From the NCBI GenBank assembly GCA_965215145.1, contig OZ244038.1:868001-932000 (forward strand): a stretch of DNA of 64,000 nt. Reading direction: 5' to 3'. Origin of the DNA: G965215145 sp965215145 (lineage in GTDB: Bacteria > Bacteroidota > Rhodothermia > Rhodothermales > JANQRZ01). Positions 42,077 to 50,226 of this stretch are shown piece by piece. Made by a program: the position numbers and the translations under genes. How positions within the stretch are numbered: position 1 is the stretch's first letter; every line of letters starts with the position of its first letter. The notes below the pieces were generated by a model. The model did not search any database and was not told where the DNA came from. It worked only from the letters and a program-made list of their open reading frames with translations.

Positions 42077-43375
42077 ATGTCGAACCCCCTCACCCGCCTC
42101 ATCGACCCCGTCGGCGACGACCGCGAGCGCGTGGCGCGGAAGTACCAGCTCCGGCGGGACTACCGCGGCTGGGCCGCCCCGCTCGGCGTCGGCGTGCTGC
42201 TGATCGCGGTCAGCCTGCTGGGGCTGGCGCAGGACGGCTACCAGTTCTGGTACGCCTACCTCATCGGCTGGCTGTTCTGCCTCTCGATCTCGCTGGGGGC
42301 GCTGTTCTTCGTGATGTTCCAGCACATCACCAAGGCGAAGTGGGTCACCGTGGTCCGCCGCTTCCCCGAGGCCATCATGGCGAACCTCGGGCTACTGGCC
42401 GTCTTTGGGCTTCCGCTGCTCTTGCCGCCGGTGCAGTACGCCGTCTACCACTGGAGCCACAAGGACCTCTACGACCCCCTCGACAGCCACTTCGACGAGA
42501 TCCTCGTCGGCAAGGCGCCCTACTTCTTCGGGACGGGCGAGTTCGGGGGGTACCCGTGGTTCTGGGCGCTCCGCCTCGTCGCCTACTTCGCCCTCTGGAT
42601 CACCGTCGCCACGAAGCTCTACGGCCTCTCCGTCCGCCACGACACCGAGCCGACGGAGGCGACCGGCCCCGCGCTCCGCCGCGTCAGCGCCTGGGGCATC
42701 CCCACCGTCGCCGTGACGACGGCGTTCGCCGGGTTCGACCTGCTGATGAGCACGGACCCCCACTGGTTCTCGACGATGTTCGGGGTCTACTTCTTCGCCG
42801 GCGGCTTCCTCGCCTCCATCGCCGCCACGACGCTCCTCGCCCTCTCCTACCACCGCGCCGGCTACCTCGCTGGCGAGCTCACCGTCGAGCACTTCCACGA
42901 CCTCGGGAAGTACCTCTTCGCCTTCACCGTCTTCTGGACGTACATCGCCTTCAGCCAGTACATGCTGATCTGGTACGGCAACCTCCCCGAGGAGACGATC
43001 TGGTTCCAGCACCGGACCTCGCACGGCTGGGAGTGGGTCACGCAGGGGCTGATCTGGTTCCACTTCGTGCTGCCCTTCTTCATCCTGATCCCGAAGTTCA
43101 CCAAGCGCATCCTCCCGGTCCTGGCCTTCATGTGCGGGTGGATCCTGGTGATGCACTTCATCGACCTGTTCTGGCTGGCGAAGCCGTCGATCTACCTCGC
43201 CACCGGGGAGTCGGAGCTGTACGAGCACGCGGCGTTCTCGTGGATGGACATCGCACTGTGGCTCGGCTTCCTCGGCCTCTTCGCCGGGGCCACCGTGTGG
43301 CGCCTCGGCCGCCACGCCGTCGCCCCGTACAACGACCCGTACTACGCCTTCTCGCTCCGCTTCGAGAACGTGTAG
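42077..43375 (+). CDS. actF: Alternative Complex III subunit ActF, NrfD-like membrane subunit
   Basis: 432 residues from ATG 42077, about ten TM helices. ActF is the second NrfD-like subunit of ACIII and pairs with ActC. Recognised by FVMFQHITKAKWVTVVRRFPE (in part), STDPHWFSTMFGVYFFAGGF and WYGNLPEETIWFQHR. Last of the six act genes; the oxidase genes follow on the same strand after a 104-base gap containing a GTTTCA/TGAAAC dyad. Confidence 0.95.
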   Translation: MSNPLTRLIDPVGDDRERVARKYQLRRDYRGWAAPLGVGVLLIAVSLLGLAQDGYQFWYAYLIGWLFCLSISLGALFFVMFQHITKAKWVTVVRRFPEAIMANLGLLAVFGLPLLLPPVQYAVYHWSHKDLYDPLDSHFDEILVGKAPYFFGTGEFGGYPWFWALRLVAYFALWITVATKLYGLSVRHDTEPTEATGPALRRVSAWGIPTVAVTTAFAGFDLLMSTDPHWFSTMFGVYFFAGGFLASIAATTLLALSYHRAGYLAGELTVEHFHDLGKYLFAFTVFWTYIAFSQYMLIWYGNLPEETIWFQHRTSHGWEWVTQGLIWFHFVLPFFILIPKFTKRILPVLAFMCGWILVMHFIDLFWLAKPSIYLATGESELYEHAAFSWMDIALWLGFLGLFAGATVWRLGRHAVAPYNDPYYAFSLRFENV

Positions 43376-43415
43376 GCGGGGCGGGGTGAGCGGGGGCCGC
43401 ACATGAGGCGCACCC

Positions 43416-43446
43416 GTTTCATTCGACTTTCAATCCAAACTGAAAC
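43416..43446. promoter_or_regulatory. GTTTCA-N19-TGAAAC dyad before the oxidase genes
   Basis: GTTTCA at 43416-43421 and TGAAAC at 43441-43446, in a GGCGCACCC...CAGC context similar to the motif at 34653-34672 upstream of actA, with ACTTTCA between. It may mark a second promoter in the act-cox run. Spacing differs between the two sites. Confidence 0.3.
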
Positions 43447-43479
43447 CAGCCGGTCCGTCGGCGTGTAACCTCCCCTGCG

Positions 43480-44316
43480 ATGTCGAAGCACGAGCGCGAT
43501 ACCCCCACGCCCGCCGAGGGCCCGGTGCCGGTCCCGCCGTCCGAGCAGGACGTGACCACCCGCCCGGAGCACACCCGCGAGGCGCCCGACGCGGAGGTCG
43601 TCCGGCCGGACCAGCAGGAGGGCCTCGGCCCGGCGGCCGGGCTGTTTACCGCTGCCGGGGCCGAGGCCGCCGCGCTCGGGACGACGAGCGAGGCCGTCGA
43701 GGCTGACGCCGTCGAGGTGGGCGCCGAGGCCGAGGGCGTCGAGTCGGCGCAGATCTTCGGGCTCCTGGCGGCCACCGTCGTCGCGCTGATCGCCATCGTG
43801 GTCGGCGTCGGCTACCTCGTCACCGCCGTCGGCGGCGACGAGGCGATCGAACGCGAGGGCGAGCTCGAGGCCCGCACGATCCGCGAAATCCGCGCCGACG
43901 CGCTGGCGCTGATCGGCGACGACGCGTGGGGCGTCGAGTCGGCAGAGAACGGCGTCTACCGTGTTCCGCTGGCGCACGCGCAGCGCCTCGTCGTAGCCGA
44001 GTACGGCGCGGCGCAGGCCGGCGGCCTCGCGCCGTATTTCACCGAGCCCTACTACGGCTCGGCTGCTCGCACGTCGTACAATCTGGCCTTCGCCCGCGGC
44101 GAGGCCCCGTACTTCGACCCCTCGCGGCCGGGGCTGGACCGCTCGCTCCTCCGCCTCGGCGGCCCGTCCGTGGCCGGCCTCGCGGGGATCGGCCTGGACG
44201 CCCCCGACCTCGACGCGGCTTCCGGCGCCGGCACCAGCGGCGAGTCCGGCAACCCGTTCCCGGCCACGGTGGACGGCCTCCCCACCGACGACCGAACAGA
44301 CAACGCCGACCAGTGA
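43480..44316 (+). CDS. One-TM protein of unknown function in the act-cox operon
   Basis: 278 residues. Residues 1-85 are acidic and Pro-rich, one TM helix follows (IFGLLAATVVALIAIVVGVGY), and the periplasmic part includes GVYRVPLAHAQRLVVAE, a form seen in uncharacterised proteins beside cox genes. The last ~100 residues are low-complexity (SGAGTSGESGNPFP). No heme or metal motif. Its stop overlaps the SCO gene start by 3 bases, suggesting coupling and a possible assembly role. Confidence 0.75.
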   Translation: MSKHERDTPTPAEGPVPVPPSEQDVTTRPEHTREAPDAEVVRPDQQEGLGPAAGLFTAAGAEAAALGTTSEAVEADAVEVGAEAEGVESAQIFGLLAATVVALIAIVVGVGYLVTAVGGDEAIEREGELEARTIREIRADALALIGDDAWGVESAENGVYRVPLAHAQRLVVAEYGAAQAGGLAPYFTEPYYGSAARTSYNLAFARGEAPYFDPSRPGLDRSLLRLGGPSVAGLAGIGLDAPDLDAASGAGTSGESGNPFPATVDGLPTDDRTDNADQ

Positions 44317-45260
44317 CCCCGCTCCGCCTCCTCTGGAGCCAAGCGCTGGCGCTTGGCTGGCTAGCTACCGCCCTCTGGGCGGCCGGTCCGGTCGCAGCCC
44401 AGCCGGAGGCACCGCCGCAGGAGGTCGAGACGGCGGAGCCCGCCGGGCCGAGCCCGATGGACGCCGCGCCGGAGCTGCCGGAGGCGTTCAGCGGGATGGG
44501 CGTCACGGAGCAGTTGGGGACGACGGTGCCGCGCGACGTGCGCTTCACCGACAGCCGCGGCGAGAGCGTCCGGTTCGGGGACGTGTTGGACGGCACCCGT
44601 CCGGTGGTGCTCGTCTTCGCCTACCACTCGTGCCCGATGCTGTGCAGCCTCGTCCTCGACGGGGCCACGAACGCGCTCCGCGAGACCGGCCTTGAGATGG
44701 GGGAGGACTACCGCGCCGTCGTCGTCTCATTCGACCCCGAGGACACGCCCGAGCGGGCCGCGGCCGTGAAGAGCCGCTACGCCGCCTTCTTCCCCGACGC
44801 CGACACCGAGGACGGCCTCCGCTTCCTCGTCGGCGACGAGGCCGAGATCGCGGCGCTCACCGACGCCGTCGGGTTCGGGTTCAAGTGGGTACCCGAGCGG
44901 CAGGAGTACGGCCACAACGCGACGCTCATCTTCCTCAGCCCGAGCGGGCTCGTGACGCGCTACCTCTACGGCATCGAGCACCCCGCGCCCGACGTGCGGA
45001 AGGCGCTCCTGGAGGCGGGGGAGGGCACCATCGGCTCGCCGGTGGACCAGCTCCTGCTGTACTGCTTCGTCTACGACCCCGCCGCCGGCGGCTACGTCCT
45101 CCACGCCCAGAACGCGATGAAGCTTGGGGGGCTCGTGACGCTCATCATCCTGGGCCTCTTCCTCGCGGGGCTGTGGTTCCGCGAGAAGGCGAAGAACGAC
45201 GCCGCCCGCCACGGCCCGCCCGCCGGCATCGAGCTGCTGCGACCGGCGACAGGCCCTTGA
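44313..45260 (+). CDS. SCO1/SenC-type copper chaperone with C-terminal TM helix
   Basis: 315 residues from GTG 44313; the earlier open frame overlaps the preceding gene and is not used. A signal peptide (to about VAAQ, residue 30) is followed by a thioredoxin-like SCO domain with the copper-binding CxxxC at C107-C111 (YHSCPMLCS) and the distal His H201 in RQEYGHNATL. A C-terminal TM helix (VTLIILGLFLAGLWF) is unusual for the compact SCO family but common near caa3 genes. It delivers copper to the CuA site of CoxB, encoded next. Confidence 0.93.
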   Translation: MTPLRLLWSQALALGWLATALWAAGPVAAQPEAPPQEVETAEPAGPSPMDAAPELPEAFSGMGVTEQLGTTVPRDVRFTDSRGESVRFGDVLDGTRPVVLVFAYHSCPMLCSLVLDGATNALRETGLEMGEDYRAVVVSFDPEDTPERAAAVKSRYAAFFPDADTEDGLRFLVGDEAEIAALTDAVGFGFKWVPERQEYGHNATLIFLSPSGLVTRYLYGIEHPAPDVRKALLEAGEGTIGSPVDQLLLYCFVYDPAAGGYVLHAQNAMKLGGLVTLIILGLFLAGLWFREKAKNDAARHGPPAGIELLRPATGP

Positions 45261-45330
45261 CACCGCGACTCCGTAGACTCCCCTCCTTCCTCGCGGCACC
45301 CGCCGCGCACCGACCAAACTGCTGAACCCG

Positions 45331-46398
45331 ATGGGTCGCAAAGGAACCTTCTGGCTGCCGGAGCAGGGCTCAACGACGGCCCACGAGATCGACGCGCTCT
45401 TCTACTTCATCATGTGGGCGAGCCTCGTCGTCTTCGTCGGCGTGGTCTTCTTCATGGTGTACTACGCCTGGAAGTACCGCCGCCGCCACGCCGCCGACCG
45501 CACCGTCGAGGTCGAGCCGAACAAGTGGCTCGAGCTCTCGTGGATCGTGGTCCCGACGCTGCTCGTGGCCGTCGTGTTCTGGTGGAGCATGACCGTCTTC
45601 ATCGCCGCCGGCATCCCGCCGTCGGACTCGTACCAGATCAACGTCTACGGCAAGAAGTGGCTGTGGGACATCGAGTACCCCAACGGCAAGCGGACGACGA
45701 ACGAGCTCGTCGTCCCCGTGGGCGTCCCGGTCCAGCTCGTGATGACGAGCACGGACGTGCTCCACAGCTTCTACGTCCCCGCCTTCCGCGTCAAGAAGGA
45801 CGTCGTGCCCAACCGGTACGCGTCGGTGTGGTTCGAGGTGAAGGAGCCCGGCGACTACCGCGTTTACTGCACGGAGTACTGCGGCACCGACCACTCCGAC
45901 ATGATGGCCGTCGTCCGCGCCGTGGACCAGGGGAGCTTCAACACGTGGCTCGCCACGTCGGACAACCTCGACGCGGTGCCGCTCCCGGAGATCGGGGAGC
46001 AGATCTACGCGCAGCAGGCGTGTCAGACCTGCCATTCCATCGACGGCTCCGCCGGCACGGGCCCGAGCTGGCTCGGCCACTGGGGCGAGACGCGGCAGTT
46101 CACCGACGGGTCGAGCGCGGTGATGGACGAGAACTACACGATCCAGTCCATCGTGGCGCCGGCCACGCAGGTCGTCCAGGGCTACCCGCCCTCGATGCCG
46201 GCCTACCCGAACCTCACCGAGCGCCAGCTCCAGGGCGTCGTGGCCTACATCAAGCAGCTCAACGGCGCGTGGACCGACGCCGACGCGGCTGCCGACGCCG
46301 CCGCCATCGCGGGCGACTCCACCGCCGTCGCCGCCGACTCCCTCGCCGCGCCCGACGCCGAGGCGCCCGCCGAGGACGCCGCCCCCTCCGAAGACTAG
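45331..46398 (+). CDS. coxB: Cytochrome c oxidase subunit II with fused cytochrome c (caa3 type)
   Basis: 355 residues. Two TM helices (~25-47, 70-92), then the cupredoxin domain with CuA ligands H145 (DVLHSFYVP), C180 and C184 (VYCTEYCGTDH), H188 and M191. A C-terminal cytochrome c domain has CQTCH (C231, C234, H235) and a likely axial Met in YPPSMPAYPN, making this caa3. A Pro/Ala/Asp-rich tail ends the protein. It accepts electrons from ACIII (ActE). The stop is followed by a repeat element before coxA. Confidence 0.96.
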   Translation: MGRKGTFWLPEQGSTTAHEIDALFYFIMWASLVVFVGVVFFMVYYAWKYRRRHAADRTVEVEPNKWLELSWIVVPTLLVAVVFWWSMTVFIAAGIPPSDSYQINVYGKKWLWDIEYPNGKRTTNELVVPVGVPVQLVMTSTDVLHSFYVPAFRVKKDVVPNRYASVWFEVKEPGDYRVYCTEYCGTDHSDMMAVVRAVDQGSFNTWLATSDNLDAVPLPEIGEQIYAQQACQTCHSIDGSAGTGPSWLGHWGETRQFTDGSSAVMDENYTIQSIVAPATQVVQGYPPSMPAYPNLTERQLQGVVAYIKQLNGAWTDADAAADAAAIAGDSTAVAADSLAAPDAEAPAEDAAPSED

Positions 46399-46403
46399 CC
46401 GTG

Positions 46404-46459
46404 GTAGGGGCGACCCTCGTGGTCGCCCTGCCGAGGGCGGGCACGAGACCCGCCCCTAC
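46404..46459. repeat. Composite GTAGGGGC-type palindrome, coxB-coxA gap
   Basis: Two adjoining hairpins: GGGGCGACC-CTCGT-GGTCGCCC and GGGCGGG-CACGAG-ACCCGCCC; the outer ends GTAGGGGCG and CGCCCCTAC also pair. It fills the space between coxB (stop 46398) and coxA (ATG 46476). Confidence 0.75.
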
Positions 46460-46475
46460 GAAAACCGACGCCCCC

Positions 46476-48356
46476 ATGAGCACAGCCGTCCAGGCCGCCC
46501 CCGCGCCCGCCGTCCAGCAGACGGCGAGCGACTACCCGCCGGGGCACGAGCCCGTCCACAACTACCTCCGCGAGCCCGGCCCCGGTCCCGATGTCCGCGG
46601 CTTCGCGCGGTTTTGGGCCATCTTCAAGTCGTGGGCCACGACGGTGGACCACAAGCGGATCGGGCTGATGTACCTCGCGTCCGTCTCGCTGGCCTTCGCC
46701 GTCGGCGGGATCGCCGCGCTCGGCGTGCGGATGGAGCTGTTCGGCCCCGGCGAGGACATGCTGACGAAGGACGGGTACAACCTGCTCTTCACGTTCCACG
46801 GGGTCGTGATGGTGTTCCTGTTCATCGTCCCGAGCATCCCCGCGAGCCTCGGCAACATCATCCTCCCGATCCACCTCGGCGCCAAGGACGTCGCCTTCCC
46901 GAAGCTCAACCTGATGAGCTTCTACATCTACGCCTTCGGGGCGATGTTCGCCGTCTACTCCATCATCAACGGCGGCGTCGACACCGGCTGGACGTTCTAC
47001 ACCCCGTACTCCGACACCACCAACACGGCCGTCATCCCGATGACGCTGGCGGTGTTCATCATGGGGTTCGCGAGCATCCTGACGGGGATCAACTTCATCG
47101 TCACGATCCACAAGATGCGCGCGCCGGGGCTGACGTGGAACCGGCTCCCGCTGTTCATCTGGTCGCTCTACTCGGTCTCCCTCGTCCAGATTCTCGCCAC
47201 CCCCGTGATCGGCATCACGATGGTGCTGCTCGCGATGGAGCGGTTCCTCCACGTCGGCATCTTCGACCCGGCCCTCGGCGGGGACCCCATCCTGTTCCAG
47301 CACTTCTTCTGGTTCTACAGCCATCCGGCGGTCTACATCATGATCCTGCCGGCGTTCGGGGTGATCTCCGAGCTGATGGGCGTCTTCAGCCGGCAGCGGG
47401 TGTTCGGCTACCGCGCCATCGCGCTCTCGTCGGTCGCCATCGCGATGCTCGGCTTCCTCGTGTGGGGGCACCACATGTTCGTCTCCGGGCAGAGCCCGCT
47501 CTCCTCCATCGTCTTCTCGGTGATCACCTTCCTGATCGGGATCCCCTCGGGCATCAAGGTGCTGAACTGGGTGGCGACGATGTACAAGGGCTCGGTGTGG
47601 CTGACGACGGCGATGCTCTACGCGCTGAGCTTCCTGTTCCTGTTCACCATCGGTGGGCTGACCGGCATCGTCGTGGGCTCGCTGGCGGTGGACATCCACC
47701 TCCACGACACCTACTTCGTCGTCGCCCACTTCCACTACGTGATGATGGGGGGGACGGTGATGGCGATGATCGGGGGGCTGTTCTTCTGGTGGCCGAAGAT
47801 GTTCGGGCGGATGCTGAGCGAGCGCTGGGGGCGGATCTCGGCGGCGCTCGTGTTCTTCGGGTTCAACATGACGTTCTTCACCCAGTTCGTGATGGGGAGC
47901 CAGGGGATGCCGCGGCGCTACGCGACCTACGAGGAGCACTTCACCGTGCTGCACCAGATCTCGACCGTCGGCTCGTGGGTGCTCGGGCTCGGGCTGCTGC
48001 TGGTCCTCGGCAACATGATCTGGAGCTTCTGGCGGGGCAAGCGCGCCCCCGGCAATCCGTGGGGCGGCGCCTCGCTGGAGTGGACCCACACGACGAGCCC
48101 GCCGGACCACCACAACTTCCACCGGACGCCGCTGGTCACCCACGGCCCCTACGACTTCGGCGTGCTGTTCTCGGGTGACGGCGTGGGCGGCGACGGCGCG
48201 GGCGGCACGCTGACCGGCGCCATCACGGACCCCTCCGGCGGCCCGGCCCCCATCCCGGACCCCGCCGTCGGTGCCCCGCAGGAGATGGGCGAGACCGTGG
48301 ACCTCGGCCTCTCGCAGCCGAAGCCCTCCCGCCCCGACGACCCCGCCCGGCAGTAA
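46476..48356 (+). CDS. coxA: Cytochrome c oxidase subunit I (type A2, YSHP)
   Basis: 626 residues from ATG 46476, 12 core TM helices. Heme a/a3 and CuB ligands are visible: His in LLFTFHGVVMVF, CuB His in HFFWFYSHPAVYIM, the His pair in VWGHHMFVSG, and the helix X His pair in VAHFHYVMMGG. The motif YSHPAVY, where canonical A1 enzymes have GHPEVY, places it in the A2 subtype, as in the R. marinus caa3, where Tyr and Ser replace the D-channel Glu. Reduces O2 to water and pumps protons. Confidence 0.96.
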   Translation: MSTAVQAAPAPAVQQTASDYPPGHEPVHNYLREPGPGPDVRGFARFWAIFKSWATTVDHKRIGLMYLASVSLAFAVGGIAALGVRMELFGPGEDMLTKDGYNLLFTFHGVVMVFLFIVPSIPASLGNIILPIHLGAKDVAFPKLNLMSFYIYAFGAMFAVYSIINGGVDTGWTFYTPYSDTTNTAVIPMTLAVFIMGFASILTGINFIVTIHKMRAPGLTWNRLPLFIWSLYSVSLVQILATPVIGITMVLLAMERFLHVGIFDPALGGDPILFQHFFWFYSHPAVYIMILPAFGVISELMGVFSRQRVFGYRAIALSSVAIAMLGFLVWGHHMFVSGQSPLSSIVFSVITFLIGIPSGIKVLNWVATMYKGSVWLTTAMLYALSFLFLFTIGGLTGIVVGSLAVDIHLHDTYFVVAHFHYVMMGGTVMAMIGGLFFWWPKMFGRMLSERWGRISAALVFFGFNMTFFTQFVMGSQGMPRRYATYEEHFTVLHQISTVGSWVLGLGLLLVLGNMIWSFWRGKRAPGNPWGGASLEWTHTTSPPDHHNFHRTPLVTHGPYDFGVLFSGDGVGGDGAGGTLTGAITDPSGGPAPIPDPAVGAPQEMGETVDLGLSQPKPSRPDDPARQ

Positions 48357-48368
48357 CGACATTCCCTC

Positions 48369-48395
48369 GTAGGGGCGGGCTTAAACCCGCCCTAC
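48369..48395. repeat. GTAGGGGC-type palindrome, coxA-coxC gap
   Basis: 27 bases: GTAGGGGCGGGCTT facing AAACCCGCCCTAC, with one base missing in the right arm. Lies between the coxA stop and the coxC ATG at 48410. Confidence 0.75.
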
Positions 48396-48409
48396 CGCCC
48401 CTCGATCTC

Positions 48410-49198
48410 ATGGCCCACGCCCCCACCATCGCCGTCGAGCACCCCGAGGCCGGGGCGCACAGCCACGGCCACCACGGCGGCCACCACGACCCCCACCTCA
48501 AGCACTACTTCGTCTCGGCCGAGCAGCAGTTCGACGCGGCGAAGCTGGGGATGTGGCTGTTCCTCGTGACGGAGCTGCTGCTCTTCGGCGGGATGTTCGT
48601 CGCCTACGGCATCTACCGCGCGATGCACCCCGAGCTGTTCGCCGAGGCGAGCACGCAGCTCGACACGGTGATGGGCGCGGTCAACACGGTCGTGCTGCTG
48701 CTGAGCTCGCTCACGGTGGCGTGGAGCATCCGCGCGATCCAGCTCGACAAGCGGAAGCTCTGCTTCTGGCTCCTCGTGGCGACGGTGGCGCTGGCGGGGG
48801 CCTTCATGGTGGTCAAGTACTTCGAGTACACCCACAAATTCCACCTCGGCATCCTCCCCGGCGCCCACTACACCTTCTTCGCCGAGGGTACGCCGTTCAC
48901 GCTGCCGGGCGTGGAGCTCGCGATGGGCGCGGCCGACGGGCACCACGAGATCCCGGACTACGAGCAGCCGCTGACGAACCAGCGCGCGGGGCTGTTCTTC
49001 TCGATCTACTACATCATGACGGGCATCCACGGCCTCCACGTCCTGATCGGCATGGTCGCCATCTCGATCCTGGCCTTCAAGACGTGGAGGGGCACGTATT
49101 CGAGCGCGTGGTACACCCCCATCGAGAACGTCGGCCTCTACTGGCACGTGGTTGACGTGATCTGGATTTTCCTCTTCCCCCTGATGTACTTGATCTGA
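48410..49198 (+). CDS. coxC: Cytochrome c oxidase subunit III
   Basis: 262 residues, five or more TM helices. Typical segments: GMWLFLVTELLLFGGMFVAY, FSIYYIMTGIHGLHVLIGM and the C-terminal YWHVVDVIWIFLFPLMYLI. A His-rich N-terminus (HSHGHHGGHHDPH) precedes the first helix. Subunit III stabilises the oxidase core. Its TGA stop is taken into the heptamer palindrome that follows. Confidence 0.95.
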   Translation: MAHAPTIAVEHPEAGAHSHGHHGGHHDPHLKHYFVSAEQQFDAAKLGMWLFLVTELLLFGGMFVAYGIYRAMHPELFAEASTQLDTVMGAVNTVVLLLSSLTVAWSIRAIQLDKRKLCFWLLVATVALAGAFMVVKYFEYTHKFHLGILPGAHYTFFAEGTPFTLPGVELAMGAADGHHEIPDYEQPLTNQRAGLFFSIYYIMTGIHGLHVLIGMVAISILAFKTWRGTYSSAWYTPIENVGLYWHVVDVIWIFLFPLMYLI

Positions 49199-49266
49199 TG
49201 CGTGTTTCGTGTTGCGTGTCGTCTACGACCGGATGCCAACACGAAACACGCACCACGCAACAGAAC
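49197..49266. repeat. Heptamer-phased palindrome (CGTGTTG unit), coxC-coxD gap
   Basis: GCGTGTTTCGTGTTG at 49200-49214 pairs perfectly with CAACACGAAACACGC at 49237-49251. In 7-mers: TGCGTGT, TTCGTGT, TGCGTGT on the left; GCGTGGT, GCGTGTT, TCGTGTT on the right (minus strand). It starts in the coxC stop codon and ends just before the coxD ATG (49269). Confidence 0.8.
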
Positions 49267-49268
49267 CC

Positions 49269-49790
49269 ATGTTCAACGAGCCCGGACCCACGACGGCCCA
49301 CGACCCCGCCGACCACGGCGCGCACGGGCACCACGTCCTTCCCCTGAAGGTGCTGCTCGGCACGTTCGCCGCGCTCGTCGCGCTGACGGTGCTCACGGTC
49401 GGCCTCGCGCTGCTGGAGCGCGACGGGGCGATCCACTTCGGCGGCGGCGCGGGTAGCGTCGTCGTGGCCCTCACCATCGCCGGGGTGAAGGCGACGCTGG
49501 TGGGGATGTTCTTCATGGCGCTGAAGTACGACAACAAGGTCAACGCGCTCGCCTTCCTCCTGGGCGTCGTGTTCCTCGTCGTGTTCTTCGCCTTCACCTT
49601 CCTCGACACCGGCTTCCGCGGCGAGTTCGACGGCATCCCCGACAGCCGCAACGTGGACGAGATCGAGCTGACGCGGCAGGCGCTGGAGGCGGAGAACGAG
49701 GCCCTCCAACCTCTGCTCGAACGCGAGCCCGTCGTCCTCCCCGGTGACACCGCCCTCGTCGGCCCGGCGCCGCCGGCCCCGGTTCAGTAG
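49269..49790 (+). CDS. coxD: Cytochrome c oxidase subunit IV-like protein
   Basis: 173 residues from ATG 49269. Three TM helices (~25-48, 60-82, 90-110; VALTIAGVKATLVGMFFMAL), which fit the prokaryotic COX4 family. A charged, Pro-rich C-terminal tail of ~50 residues follows. The longer frame from 49209 translates the repeat element and is rejected. Symbol follows operon convention. Confidence 0.85.
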   Translation: MFNEPGPTTAHDPADHGAHGHHVLPLKVLLGTFAALVALTVLTVGLALLERDGAIHFGGGAGSVVVALTIAGVKATLVGMFFMALKYDNKVNALAFLLGVVFLVVFFAFTFLDTGFRGEFDGIPDSRNVDEIELTRQALEAENEALQPLLEREPVVLPGDTALVGPAPPAPVQ

Positions 49791-49829
49791 CCCCGCCCGC
49801 GCGGCTCGGCTGCGCCCACCACCCCCGCC

Positions 49830-50165
49830 GTGCACGTCGCCGCCGTCTTCACCGCCTTCGTCATGGTCGCCATCCCGGCGATCATCCTCGTGGCGGTCTG
49901 GGGGTTCGTGATGGCGATGCGCGTGCTCCGCCCCGAGGGGCCTCTGCCGGACCTGTTCGACCCCGCCGTGCGGCGGCAGCGGACGGCCGCGGGCGAGTCC
50001 GTCCCCGTCGGTTTCCGGGAGATCCACGGCGAGATGGGCCGCCACGCCGAGGCCGTCGCGGTCCCCGGCTTTGCGCGCCGTCCCGTTCCCGGGGAGGCGT
50101 CCGTTCACGACACCGGGCTCGCTCTAGAGCCGTGGATGGAGGACCTCTGGCGGCGGCGGAACTGA
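49830..50165 (+). CDS. Small one-TM protein at the end of the cox operon
   Basis: 111 residues from GTG 49830: one N-terminal TM helix (FVMVAIPAIILVAVWGFVM), then a polar tail of ~80 residues without recognised motifs. It is 39 bases after the subunit IV gene. Possibly a small accessory subunit or assembly factor of the oxidase; this is inferred from position only. Confidence 0.6.
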   Translation: MHVAAVFTAFVMVAIPAIILVAVWGFVMAMRVLRPEGPLPDLFDPAVRRQRTAAGESVPVGFREIHGEMGRHAEAVAVPGFARRPVPGEASVHDTGLALEPWMEDLWRRRN

Positions 50166-50226
50166 GCGCGTTGCCATCCAGCGCACGGGCACGATGTGTC
50201 GGATAGAGGCACGACGTACCGTACTC

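Noticed and set aside
45414..46475. A 980-codon open frame that would fuse ~350 residues to the CoxA N-terminus
   Set aside because: The extension is out-of-frame coxB sequence (Arg-rich) plus a repeat element; the ATG at 46476 gives a normal CoxA N-terminus.
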